Assembly (NCBI GenBank): GCA_947630375.1
Contig: CANRHH010000018.1
Coordinates: forward strand, 1-50,435
Reading direction: 5' to 3'
Source of the DNA: an uncultured Oscillospiraceae bacterium
Lineage (GTDB): Bacteria; Bacillota; Clostridia; Oscillospirales; Oscillospiraceae
DNA: 50,435 nucleotides
Shown: piece after piece, positions 32,421 through 39,696 of the stretch
Position numbering within the stretch: position 1 is the stretch's first letter
How the letters are laid out: every line of letters starts with the position of its first letter
Translations under genes and position numbers: made by a program
The notes under the pieces: generated by a model
The model's database searches: none
What the model was told of the DNA's origin: nothing
Seen by the model: the letters and a program-made list of their open reading frames with translations, nothing else

Positions 32421-33296
32421 GTGAAAGTCAGGAAAGCGATCATTCCCGCGGCGGGCCTGGGGACCAGGCTTCTGCCCAACACCAAGAGCATCCCCAAAGA
32501 GATGATCCCGCTGGTGGACAAGCCGGTCATTCAGTACATCGTGGAGGAGGCTGTGTCCGCCGGCGTGGAGGAGATCCTCATCATCACCAACCGGGGCAAA
32601 TCCCCCATCGAGGACTATTTTGACTACTCCCCCGATCTGGAGGCCCGCCTGCTCCAGGACGGAAAGGAAAAAGAGGCGGAGACCGTCCGGGCCGTGGCGG
32701 ATATGGCGGATGTGTATTTCCTGCGCCAGAAGGAGACCAAGGGCCTGGGCCACGCGGTATGGCGGGCCAAGAGCTTTGTGGGGGACGAGCCCTTTGCCGT
32801 GCTGCTGGGGGACGATATCATGCTGGGGGAGAAACCGGTGCTCAAGCAGCTGGTGGAGGCCGCCGAGGCCAACGAGTGCAGCGCCGTGGCCATCCACCAG
32901 GTGCCCGATGAGCTGATCGTCAAGTATTCCTCCGTGAAGCTGACGGAGCGCCTGGGCGAGCGGGTCTTCCGGATCGAGGACATGAACGAGAAGCCCCTGC
33001 TGTCGGAAAAGCTCTCCGACTACGCCATTTTGGGCCGCTACGTGCTGACCCCCGCCATCTTTGACATTCTGGAGCACACGGCTCCGGGCCGCAACAACGA
33101 GATCCAGCTCACCGACGGCATGAAGGAGCTGTGCCACGTGGAGCCCATGTGCGGGGTGGACTTCGAGGGCCGCCGCTATGACACCGGGAACCTGAAAGGC
33201 TACCTGGAGGCCATCATCGACTTCGCCCTGCAAAACGAGGAGGCCGGGGCCTGGTTGCGGGAATTTATCAAAGAAAAGGCCCGGCAACTGTCTTGA
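32421..33296 (+). CDS. galU: UTP-glucose-1-phosphate uridylyltransferase
   Basis: The 291-residue protein has the nucleotidyltransferase motif A-A-G-L-G-T-R-L-L-P at residues 10-19, then K-E-M-I-P-L-V-D-K-P, LLGDDIM near 132, and the C-terminal RRYDTGNLKGYLEA. GalU makes UDP-glucose, the donor for cell wall glycolipids and polysaccharides. The start is GTG 32421 with AAAGGAG upstream. It is probably read through from queT. A thiT promoter overlaps its stop codon. Confidence 0.96.
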   Translation: MKVRKAIIPAAGLGTRLLPNTKSIPKEMIPLVDKPVIQYIVEEAVSAGVEEILIITNRGKSPIEDYFDYSPDLEARLLQDGKEKEAETVRAVADMADVYFLRQKETKGLGHAVWRAKSFVGDEPFAVLLGDDIMLGEKPVLKQLVEAAEANECSAVAIHQVPDELIVKYSSVKLTERLGERVFRIEDMNEKPLLSEKLSDYAILGRYVLTPAIFDILEHTAPGRNNEIQLTDGMKELCHVEPMCGVDFEGRRYDTGNLKGYLEAIIDFALQNEEAGAWLREFIKEKARQLS

Positions 33297-33321
33297 CAAG
33301 CGGCCCTGCGGCGTGTAAAAT
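33293..33321 (+). promoter_or_regulatory. Promoter of the TPP riboswitch-thiT unit
   Basis: A perfect TTGACA and TAAAAT are separated by 17 bases. The galU stop codon lies inside the -35 hexamer. Confidence 0.8.
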
Positions 33322-33353
33322 AGGTCCGAAAAACGGGGAGGCGTCCCCGTCAT

Positions 33354-33445
33354 AAGAGGGGGCTGGGTTTTCCCGGCTGAGATGGAGGCAATGGAACCTC
33401 CGGACCTTTGAACCTGATCCGGATAATGCCGGCGTAGGAAACAGA
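33354..33445 (+). ncRNA. TPP riboswitch (THI element)
   Basis: The hallmark parts are in order: G-rich P1 start, GGCTGAGA (pyrimidine-sensing side), a P3 hairpin GGAGG..CCTCC, ACCTTTGAACCTGATC, GGATAATGCCGGCGTAGGAA. It binds thiamine pyrophosphate. A terminator at 33456-33489 follows at once, so TPP probably stops transcription of thiT. Confidence 0.95.
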
Positions 33446-33455
33446 GAGGCAGTCA

Positions 33456-33489
33456 GGCCGCAGGTTCAGCATGGACCTGCGGCCTTTTT
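33456..33489 (+). terminator. Riboswitch expression-platform terminator
   Basis: GGCCGCAGGT pairs perfectly with ACCTGCGGCC and is followed by TTTTTA, between the TPP aptamer and thiT. Confidence 0.85.
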
Positions 33490-33532
33490 ACCTGTCCGCT
33501 TCCGAAAAACAAAAAAATAGGGAGGCAAAAAC

Positions 33533-34099
33533 ATGAAACGCACATCCATTCTCAAACTCCGCGCCCTGTGCGAGGGCGCCATCCTCGTGGCTCTGGCCCA
33601 GGTACTGGGGTACCTGAAGTTCTTCGAGCTGCCCAACGGCGGCTCCATCACCCTCAGTATGCTGCCCATCTTTATCTACTGCGCCCGCTGGGGCTTCGGG
33701 CCCGGTATGCTGGCCAGCGTCTGCTTCAGCATCCTGCAGCTGCTGCTGGACGGGGCCTATGCCTGGGGCTGGCAGTCCATCATCGGGGACTACCTGGTGG
33801 CCTTCTCCGTGCTGGGTCTGGCGGGGCTCTTCTCCAAGCAGAAATACGGCTTCTATATCGGCACCGTCGTGGGCTGCCTGGCCCGGTTCCTGGTGGCTTA
33901 CATCGTGGGGGCTACCGTCTGGGCCTCCTCCATGCCGGAGGAGTTTTTCGGCATGACCATGACCACCCCCTGGTTCTACTCCGCGCTGTATAACGGCAGC
34001 TACATGCTGATCGACATGATCCTGTGCCTGCTGGTGGGGGCGCTGCTGTGGAAGCCCGTGGGCAAGTATTTCCGGGGCGAGGATCTGCAAAAGGCCTGA
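33533..34099 (+). CDS. thiT: Thiamine transporter S component ThiT
   Basis: The 188-residue protein has six hydrophobic segments and ThiT/YuaJ features: L-P-N-G-G-S-I-T-L-S-M-L-P-I-F (about residues 33-47), R-W-G-F-G-P-G, LDGAYAWGWQSIIGDY (about 75-90) and W-F-Y-S-A-L-Y-N-G-S-Y. The Trp/Tyr-rich loop forms the thiamine site in known ThiT. It needs the ECF energising module encoded elsewhere. The TPP riboswitch in front of it gives direct functional support. GGGAGG precedes ATG 33533. Confidence 0.95.
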   Translation: MKRTSILKLRALCEGAILVALAQVLGYLKFFELPNGGSITLSMLPIFIYCARWGFGPGMLASVCFSILQLLLDGAYAWGWQSIIGDYLVAFSVLGLAGLFSKQKYGFYIGTVVGCLARFLVAYIVGATVWASSMPEEFFGMTMTTPWFYSALYNGSYMLIDMILCLLVGALLWKPVGKYFRGEDLQKA

Positions 34100-34131
34100 A
34101 AGTCGCCGTGAAAGACGTCGGAAAAAACGTA

Positions 34132-34161
34132 TTGACAGCTTGACATAATCTAAGGTATAAT
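34132..34161 (+). promoter_or_regulatory. Promoter of the rpmH-rnpA cluster
   Basis: Perfect TTGACA and TATAAT are separated by 18 bases. A second TTGACA inside the spacer is too close to be used with this -10. Confidence 0.8.
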
Positions 34162-34162
34162 A

Positions 34163-34200
34163 ACTGTCTGACGGCATTTGCCGCCAGACAGTTCTATTTT
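34163..34200 (+). promoter_or_regulatory. Leader hairpin of rpmH, attenuator-like
   Basis: CTGTCTGaCGGC pairs with GCCGcCAGACAG at the expected transcript start and is followed by TTCTATTTT. It could be a weak terminator or an mRNA-stabilising 5' hairpin. Confidence 0.45.
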
Positions 34201-34263
34201 CTCTGTCAACTACTTCGGCCTTTGGCCGATGTTGAGTATTATCATCTGAAAGGAGTTGTACCC

Positions 34264-34398
34264 ATGCTTCGTACCTATCAGCCCAAGAAGCTCCAGCGCA
34301 AGAAAGAGCACGGCTTCCGCAAGAGAATGAAGACCGCCAACGGCCGCAAGGTCCTTGCCCGCCGCCGCGCCAAAGGCCGGGACAAGCTGAGCGTCTGA
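34264..34398 (+). CDS. rpmH: 50S ribosomal protein L34
   Basis: The 44-residue basic protein is L34 end to end: [46 protein letters not shown] lies eight bases before ATG 34264, and the gene has a strong promoter. It heads the conserved rpmH-rnpA-yidD-yidC-jag cluster. The dnaA gene that commonly lies upstream in Firmicutes is not here; thiT is. Confidence 0.98.
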   Translation: MLRTYQPKKLQRKKEHGFRKRMKTANGRKVLARRRAKGRDKLSV

Positions 34399-34489
34399 GT
34401 CCCGCCCCTGTGAGCAGGAAAAACCCAAATATTTCCAGGGCGGAGCGATCCGCCCTTTAGGCGTTTACGTGCAGCGAAGGAGCGACGCT

Positions 34490-34837
34490 TTGAACGAGAG
34501 ACGCACCCTGAAGAAGAACAGCGATTTCCGGCGGCTGTACGCCAAAGGAAAGAGCACGGCCAACCCCTATCTGGTGCTCTACTGCCGCCGGAACCGGCGG
34601 GGGGAGAACCGCCTGGGCTATACGGTGTCCACCAAGTTGGGTGGCGCCGTGGTCCGCAACCGGGTCCGCCGCCGTTTTCGGGAGATCGTCCGGCTGCGGG
34701 ATCCGGAGATGAAGCAGGGCTGGGACATCGTGCTGGTGGCCCGGCAGCGCAGCGTCAAGGCGGAGTACCGGAAGCTGGACGCGGCCTTTCTCGGGGCCTG
34801 CCGGGAGCTGGGCCTTTTAAGGGAGGCGGCGGAATGA
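34490..34837 (+). CDS. rnpA: Ribonuclease P protein component
   Basis: The 115-residue protein has the RnpA pattern: [16 protein letters not shown] near the start, and the RNR motif [13 protein letters not shown] (about residues 53-65). It assists the RNase P RNA in tRNA 5' maturation. I chose TTG 34490, which has AAGGAG upstream. The stop overlaps the yidD start (ATGA). Confidence 0.95.
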   Translation: MNERRTLKKNSDFRRLYAKGKSTANPYLVLYCRRNRRGENRLGYTVSTKLGGAVVRNRVRRRFREIVRLRDPEMKQGWDIVLVARQRSVKAEYRKLDAAFLGACRELGLLREAAE

Positions 34838-35052
34838 AAGCGCTGCTGCTTTGGCTGATCCGCTTTTACCAGAGGCAGATCTCGCCCCACCGGCCCCCCT
34901 GCTGCCGCTTTACGCCTACCTGCTCGCAGTACGCCCTCCAGGCCATCGGAAAATACGGCGCCCTCAAGGGCGGCTGGATGGCCTTGCGGCGCATCTGCTG
35001 CTGTCACCCCTTTTACAAGGGACGGCGCGGCTTTTACGATCCCGTACCCTGA
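34834..35052 (+). CDS. yidD: Membrane protein insertion efficiency factor YidD
   Basis: The 72-residue protein matches YidD throughout: [27 protein letters not shown], the G-x-x-x-G-x-x-x-A-x-x-R-I basic helix and H-P-F-Y-K-G. It helps YidC insert membrane proteins and sits in its usual place between rnpA and yidC. Confidence 0.96.
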   Translation: MKALLLWLIRFYQRQISPHRPPCCRFTPTCSQYALQAIGKYGALKGGWMALRRICCCHPFYKGRRGFYDPVP

Positions 35053-35115
35053 CAAAAGACTACAAAGAAAAGCCTGCCGCGGGGCTCTGTGCCGCCCGGC
35101 AGAATGGAGTTTACT

Positions 35116-36429
35116 ATGTGGGCAACAATTACCAGACCCTTTGCCTGGCTGATGGTGCAGCTCTATGAGCTCACCGGCAGCTATGGCCTGGCGGTCATCT
35201 TCTTCGCCCTGGTCGTCAACCTGATCCTGACCCCCTTCATGGCCAAGAGCAAAAAGGCCATGATGCGCACCACCCGGCTCCAGCCGGAGATGCAGGAGAT
35301 CCAGCGCCGGCACGAGGGCAACCCCCAGAAACTCAATCAGGAGATGCAGAAGCTGTACCAGGAGGCGGGGGCCAACCCCATGTCCGGCTGCCTCTGGTCC
35401 CTGATCTCCTTCCCCATCCTCATCGCGCTGTACAGCGTGGTGCGCCAGCCGCTGACCCGGATGATGTTCGTAGCCAGCGACTTTGTCACCCGCCTGCAGG
35501 ACTTCTTCGTGAGCCAGGGCCTGTACACGGTCCCCGAGCGGGTCAACGCCTATTTTGAGATCGAGCTGGCCAAGCTCTCCCATGAGCACTGGGGCCTGAT
35601 CCAGAGCGGCCTGACGGACCTGGATCCCCATTTCATCGATGTGGACTTCAGTTTCCTGGGCCTGAACCTGGGCGACCAGCCCCGCTGGAACTTCTTCATG
35701 AACACCGACTGGAGCGACACTTCCGTCTGGCTGCCCGCTCTGGGCCTGTTCCTGATCCCCTTCCTGTCCGCTTTCCTGTCCTGGCTGAGCATGAAGGTCA
35801 GCAACGCGGCCAACCCCACCCAGGATGCCCAGGCCCAGGCGTCTATGAAGAGCATGAACCTGGTCATGCCCCTGACCTCGATCTGGATCTGCTTTATCAT
35901 GCCCGCCGCCATGGGTATCTACTGGATCGCGAACAGCGTTTTCGGCATGATCCGGGACGTTGTCCTCACCAAGATCTACAAGAAGCAGCTGGACAAGGAG
36001 GACGAGGAGCGGCGCGCCCGGCGCAGCGCCCGGGAGAAGGAGATAGAAGCCAAGCGGCAGGAGACCGAGCGCCTGCGGGCAGAGGGCAAGACGGAGAAAA
36101 ACGTCAACACCAGCAAGAAAAAGATCCAGGCCAACGAGAAGCAGAAGAGCGACGAGCGCAAAGCCGCCGCCGAGAAGGCCGAGCGAGCCGCCCGGCGGGA
36201 GCGCCTGGGCATCAAGGAGGCGGAGAAGCCCGCCTCGCAGGTGGGCAACCGGCGCTATGCCCGGGGCCGGGCCTATGTGCCGGACCGGTTCACCAACCCG
36301 GAGGGGGCTGAGGAGGCCACCCTGGCCGCCGCCGCTGCTTCCGAGTTTGAAGACGCCATAGACGACAGCGTGGAAGAGGAGGCTCTTCCCGCCGCCGGGA
36401 CCGTGGAAGCGGCCGAAGACGAAAAATAA
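35116..36429 (+). CDS. yidC: Membrane insertase YidC/OxaA/SpoIIIJ
   Basis: The 437-residue protein has the YidC/Oxa1 core. The first helix is followed by Y-G-L-A-V-I-F-F-A-L-V-V-N-L-I-L-T-P and a charged cytoplasmic hairpin (K-S-K-K-A-M-M-R-T). The P-M-S-G-C-L-W segment and the later helices come next. After the last helix (about residue 285) lies a tail of about 150 residues, very rich in Lys, Arg, Glu and Ala. It is coiled-coil-like and probably binds ribosomes. I chose ATG 35116, with GGAG six bases upstream. In spore formers a YidC paralogue (SpoIIIJ) also serves sporulation; only one is visible here. Confidence 0.93.
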   Translation: MWATITRPFAWLMVQLYELTGSYGLAVIFFALVVNLILTPFMAKSKKAMMRTTRLQPEMQEIQRRHEGNPQKLNQEMQKLYQEAGANPMSGCLWSLISFPILIALYSVVRQPLTRMMFVASDFVTRLQDFFVSQGLYTVPERVNAYFEIELAKLSHEHWGLIQSGLTDLDPHFIDVDFSFLGLNLGDQPRWNFFMNTDWSDTSVWLPALGLFLIPFLSAFLSWLSMKVSNAANPTQDAQAQASMKSMNLVMPLTSIWICFIMPAAMGIYWIANSVFGMIRDVVLTKIYKKQLDKEDEERRARRSAREKEIEAKRQETERLRAEGKTEKNVNTSKKKIQANEKQKSDERKAAAEKAERAARRERLGIKEAEKPASQVGNRRYARGRAYVPDRFTNPEGAEEATLAAAAASEFEDAIDDSVEEEALPAAGTVEAAEDEK

Positions 36430-36479
36430 ACCCAACAGAGGATATAAACTGCCGCTTTTGCGGCAGAATGGAGACGAAA

Positions 36480-37319
36480 ATGACAAAATACTTGGAAAAA
36501 TCTGCCCGGACAGAGGACGAGGCCATTGCCGCCGCGCTTCTGGAGCTGGGCCTGGACCGGGATGATGTTTCTGTAGAGATCCTGGAGCGGGCAAAATCCG
36601 GCTTTTTGGGCATCGGCGCCTCCCCGGCGGTGATCCGGGTGAGCTATGAGGTGCCGGACGAGCCCGCCCCCGCGCCGGCCCCCGCCCCGGAGCCGCCGCG
36701 GCCTCCCAAGGCCCCCAAGCCGCCGAAAGCCCCGAAGGCCCCCAAGGCGCCCAAAGCGCCTGCGGCGGCCGAGCCCCCCAAAGCCCCCAAGGCCCCTAAA
36801 GAGCCCGAGGCCCCTGCGGGGGAGGAGGACTATGCCCGGGTGCGGGAGTTCCTGGGCGGCCTGCTGGAGCGGATGGGCGTCAAGGCTGAGATGGATATCG
36901 GCCCCCGGGAGGGCGGCGGCATCCGGGTGGAGCTGTCCGGCAGCGGCATGGGCGCCATCATCGGCCGCCGGGGCGAGACCCTGGACGCGATCCAGCATCT
37001 GACCAACTATGTGGTGAACAAGGGCAGCGAGAAGCACATCCACGTGAGCGTGGACGCGGAGAGCTACCGCAGCAAGCGGGAAGAGTCCCTGGTCCGGCTG
37101 GCGGAGAAGATGGCGGAGAAGGCCATCAAGTATAAACGCAGCATGGCCCTGGAGCCCATGAACTCCTATGAGCGCCATGTGATCCACACCGCCCTGCAGA
37201 ACTATGAGGGCGTCACCACCAGCTCCACCGGCACCGAGCCCAACCGCCGGGTGGTGGTATCCTACGTGCGGCCGGAGCAGCCCGCCGGCAACAAGCCCCA
37301 GAGCCGCGAGTGGGCATGA
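36480..37319 (+). CDS. jag: Jag/KhpB-type RNA-binding protein with Pro-Lys linker
   Basis: The 279-residue protein has a Jag_N domain (about residues 1-56; F-L-G-I-G-A-S-P-A). A low-complexity linker of about 57 residues (59-115) built of PKAP/PPKAP repeats follows. A KH domain with the G-R-R-G loop (about 118-195) and an R3H domain (about 205-268; ALEPMNSYERHVIHTAL) complete it. It binds RNA and in related bacteria works with KhpA in cell-shape control. I chose ATG 36480, with GGAG upstream. The PKAP linker is unusually regular. Confidence 0.92.
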   Translation: MTKYLEKSARTEDEAIAAALLELGLDRDDVSVEILERAKSGFLGIGASPAVIRVSYEVPDEPAPAPAPAPEPPRPPKAPKPPKAPKAPKAPKAPAAAEPPKAPKAPKEPEAPAGEEDYARVREFLGGLLERMGVKAEMDIGPREGGGIRVELSGSGMGAIIGRRGETLDAIQHLTNYVVNKGSEKHIHVSVDAESYRSKREESLVRLAEKMAEKAIKYKRSMALEPMNSYERHVIHTALQNYEGVTTSSTGTEPNRRVVVSYVRPEQPAGNKPQSREWA

Positions 37320-37364
37320 GTTCAAGTCCGTGTTGATTGCTAAAGCAATAAGGAGGGATAAACG

Positions 37365-37592
37365 ATGATCTTTGAAAAAGTGAGAAATGCTCTCGCAAAA
37401 CAGTTTGAACTGGATCCGGAAACCATCGGGATGGACACCAATGTGGTGGACGATCTGGGCGCGGATTCTCTGGACGTGGTGGAGCTCATCATGTCCCTGG
37501 AGGATGAGTTCGGCATCACCATCTCCGATGACGACGCCGCCGAGCTCACCACCGTGAGCCGCATCGTGGAATATCTGGAGAAGCTCCAGTGA
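37365..37592 (+). CDS. acpP: Acyl carrier protein
   Basis: The 75-residue acidic protein has the phosphopantetheine site D-S-L (in LGADSLDVVELIMSLE, about residues 35-50). It carries growing acyl chains in fatty acid synthesis. AAGGAGG precedes the ATG. It follows jag by 45 bases. The usual fab genes are absent from the window, and a strong terminator follows it. Confidence 0.96.
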   Translation: MIFEKVRNALAKQFELDPETIGMDTNVVDDLGADSLDVVELIMSLEDEFGITISDDDAAELTTVSRIVEYLEKLQ

Positions 37593-37611
37593 GCCGGCGA
37601 AGCGGCCTCGC

Positions 37612-37651
37612 CAAAAAAAGCCTGCCCGTTAAACGCGGGCAGGCTTTTTCG
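37612..37651 (+). terminator. Terminator of acpP
   Basis: AAAAAGCCTGCCCG pairs with CGGGCAGGCTTTTT around a six-base loop, 20 bases after the acpP stop. Confidence 0.9.
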
Positions 37652-37661
37652 TGTTTGGCTC

Positions 37662-37690
37662 TTGCAATTTCGCTTAAAAAATGGTACTTT
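37662..37690 (+). promoter_or_regulatory. Promoter of the MntR-like/glycosylase pair
   Basis: TTGCAA and TACTTT are separated by 17 bases. I see no convincing metal-regulator palindrome over it. Confidence 0.45.
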
Positions 37691-37763
37691 ATGGACAGGA
37701 AACAATACGGATCGTAAAATCCGGCCCGGAAAAATACCTGCTGCGGAAAGGAGTGTGTCCGGC

Positions 37764-38141
37764 GTGAAAATTCAGAAGGCTTCGGAGGATTATCTGGAGG
37801 CCATGTTGATGATCAAGGAGAAAAAGGGCTTTGTCCGCTCCATCGACGTGGCCGAGCAGCTGGGGGTCACCAAGCCCAGCGTCAGCTATGCTACCAAGCG
37901 CCTGCGGGAAAACGGATACATCACCATGGACAAGGACGGGCTCATCGGCCTGACCGAGTCCGGCATGGAGATCGCGTCGCGGATCTATGAGCGCCACAAG
38001 CTGCTGACGGAGTTTTTGATCCGCCTGGGCGTCGATGAGAAGACCGCCCGGGAGGATGCCTGCAAGATCGAGCACGACGTGAGCCAGGAGAGCTTTGAGG
38101 CCATCCGCCGCCACGCGGCCCGGGGCGGGAAGACGCCGTGA
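37764..38141 (+). CDS. DtxR/MntR-family metal-dependent regulator
   Basis: The 125-residue protein has the DtxR/MntR winged helix (about residues 5-62; SEDYLEAMLMIKE, S-I-D-V-A-E-Q-L-G-V-T-K-P-S-V-S, L-R-E-N-G-Y-I) and a dimerisation and metal-binding helical part (about 65-118; ERHKLLTEFL, EHDVSQESFEAI). The E-R-H-K-L-L and C-x-I-E-H-D-V segments hold the usual metal ligands. It lacks the SH3-like third domain, as MntR does. I chose GTG 37764. Its stop overlaps the next gene's start (GTGA). No metal transporter is nearby. Confidence 0.88.
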   Translation: MKIQKASEDYLEAMLMIKEKKGFVRSIDVAEQLGVTKPSVSYATKRLRENGYITMDKDGLIGLTESGMEIASRIYERHKLLTEFLIRLGVDEKTAREDACKIEHDVSQESFEAIRRHAARGGKTP

Positions 38142-38776
38142 CGGCCGCCGAAGCGCTGCCCCGGGACTTTTACCGGCAGCCGGCGGTGGAGCTGGCCCCG
38201 GCCCTGTTGGGCAAGCTCCTGGTCCACGAGACGGAGCAGGGCCTGGCCGCCGGGATGATCACGGAGACGGAGGCCTACGCCGGCCCGGAGGACGACGCGG
38301 CCCACTCCTACGGCGGCCGGGTCACGGCCCGCACCGCCGTCCAGTACGGCCCCAAGGGCCGCGCCTATGTGTTCGGCATTTACGGGATGCACTGCTGTTT
38401 CAACGTGGTGTGCGGCCCAGAGGGGAAACCGGAAGTGGTGCTGGTGCGCGCCTTAGAGCCGGTGCAGGGGCTGGAGCTGATGCGCCTGCGCCGGAAAACG
38501 GACAAGACGGAGCTCCTGTGCGCCGGTCCGGGCCGGCTGTGCCAGGCCCTGGGCATCACCAAGGCCCAGTATGGGCTGGATCTGTGCGCCGGGCCTCTGC
38601 TCCTCCGGCCCTATCAGGAGATCCCGGCGGGGCAAGTGGCCCTCTCGCCCCGGGTGAACATCGACTACGCGCCCCTGTACCGGGACCGGCTCTGGCGCTT
38701 TTTTATCGCCGGCAGCCGCTATGTGTCCAAGGTCCCCAAACGCTATGCTCAGGCGGCGAGTTTAGAGCAACTGTAA
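38138..38776 (+). CDS. 3-methyladenine DNA glycosylase (AAG/MPG type)
   Basis: The 212-residue protein matches the AAG family: L-A-P-A-L-L-G-K-L-L-V, I-T-E-T-E-A-Y-A-G (catalytic Glu region, about residues 41-49), D-D-A-A-H-S-Y-G, Y-V-F-G-I-Y-G-M-H-C-C-F-N-V-V and a C-terminal N-I-D-Y-A. It removes alkylated purines such as 3-methyladenine and starts base excision repair. The start GTG 38138 overlaps the MntR-like gene's stop, so the two are translationally coupled. Confidence 0.92.
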   Translation: MTAAEALPRDFYRQPAVELAPALLGKLLVHETEQGLAAGMITETEAYAGPEDDAAHSYGGRVTARTAVQYGPKGRAYVFGIYGMHCCFNVVCGPEGKPEVVLVRALEPVQGLELMRLRRKTDKTELLCAGPGRLCQALGITKAQYGLDLCAGPLLLRPYQEIPAGQVALSPRVNIDYAPLYRDRLWRFFIAGSRYVSKVPKRYAQAASLEQL

Positions 38777-38778
38777 AC

Positions 38779-38820
38779 AGAGCGATCCCCCGGCTTTTCG
38801 CCGGGGGATCGCTCTGTTTT
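38779..38820. terminator. Bidirectional terminator between glycosylase and degV
   Basis: CAGAGCGATCCCCCGGC pairs perfectly with GCCGGGGGATCGCTCTG around TTTT and is followed by T-rich sequence. Confidence 0.9.
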
Positions 38821-38822
38821 GC

Positions 38823-39677
38823 TTAACGGACCGGCGCCACGCAGCCGATGCCCAGCGCGCCCCGGCCGATGTGGCAGGCAATGCTCAAAGACAGCGGCGC
38901 GCTGTAGCACGCGTAGCCGGGGAAGCGGCCCCGGATCTGGGAGAGCCACTCCTCCGCCTCCGCGTCCGGGCAGGTGTGGGCGGCCAGGAGGGTGACGGCG
39001 CGGCCTTTGAACCGGCCGGTCAGCTCCCGGTCCAGGGCTTCCAGCATACAGCGCCGGGCGGCCCGCATCCCCCGGACCCGGGCATAGGCGTCCAGCTTGC
39101 CGCCCTGGATCTGCAGCACCGGTTTGATGCTCAGCACGGTCCCAAAGGCCGCGCCGGCGGCGGTGATCCGCCCGCCTTTTTTCAGATATTTCAACGTGTC
39201 CACGCTGATATAGATGCTGGCGTCCGGCCCGGTCTCCGTCAGCCGCCGGGCGATCTGCTCCGCATTCAGGCCCCGCTCCCGGAGCCGCAGCGCGTCCAGC
39301 ACCGCCTGGCGCTGGGTGACGGAGATGCGCCGGTCATCCACTACATGGACCCGCTCGCCGTAGTCCCCGGCCAGGACCTCCGCCGTCTCGCAGGAGGTGC
39401 TCAAGGCGGAAGACATGGGGATATACACCAGCTCGTCGCTGTCCTCCAAGAGCCGGTCCCAGAGGGCCAGCAGCTCAGAGGGGGCGGGCTGGGAGGTGCT
39501 GATCTCCGCGCCGGCGTCCTGACGCCGGAAAAATTCCTCCCGGCTCAGGGTCCGGCCCTCGTAGAAGAGCTCTTCGTCGATGAAAAAGGGCATAGGCAGG
39601 ACGGAGATCCCCAGGTCCCGCGCCTCTTGGGGGCCGATGCCGCTGTTGCTGTCGGTGGCGATGGCGATGTGGCTCAT
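38823..39677 (-). CDS. DegV family fatty-acid-binding protein (copy 2)
   Basis: The 284-residue protein has DegV features: T-D-S-N-S-G-I near the start, E-I-S-T-S-Q-P-A-P (about residues 57-65), S-S-A-L-S-T-S, VVDDRRIS, Y-L-K-K-G-G-R-I and a C-terminal HIGRGALGIG. It differs clearly from copy 1 at 3308. It would bind a fatty acid for a FakA-type kinase. It follows an amidohydrolase gene by 19 bases on the same strand, so the two are probably co-transcribed. Confidence 0.9.
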   Translation of the reverse strand: MSHIAIATDSNSGIGPQEARDLGISVLPMPFFIDEELFYEGRTLSREEFFRRQDAGAEISTSQPAPSELLALWDRLLEDSDELVYIPMSSALSTSCETAEVLAGDYGERVHVVDDRRISVTQRQAVLDALRLRERGLNAEQIARRLTETGPDASIYISVDTLKYLKKGGRITAAGAAFGTVLSIKPVLQIQGGKLDAYARVRGMRAARRCMLEALDRELTGRFKGRAVTLLAAHTCPDAEAEEWLSQIRGRFPGYACYSAPLSLSIACHIGRGALGIGCVAPVR

Positions 39678-39696
39678 GAAAAACGATTCTCCGGTA

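Noticed and set aside
34618-36594. 658-codon open frame on the minus strand
   Set aside because: It is antisense to rnpA, yidD and yidC, whose identity is certain.
36660-36830. Tandem DNA repeat as a mobile or variable-number element
   Set aside because: The period reflects codons for the PKAP linker in jag and is not a separate element.
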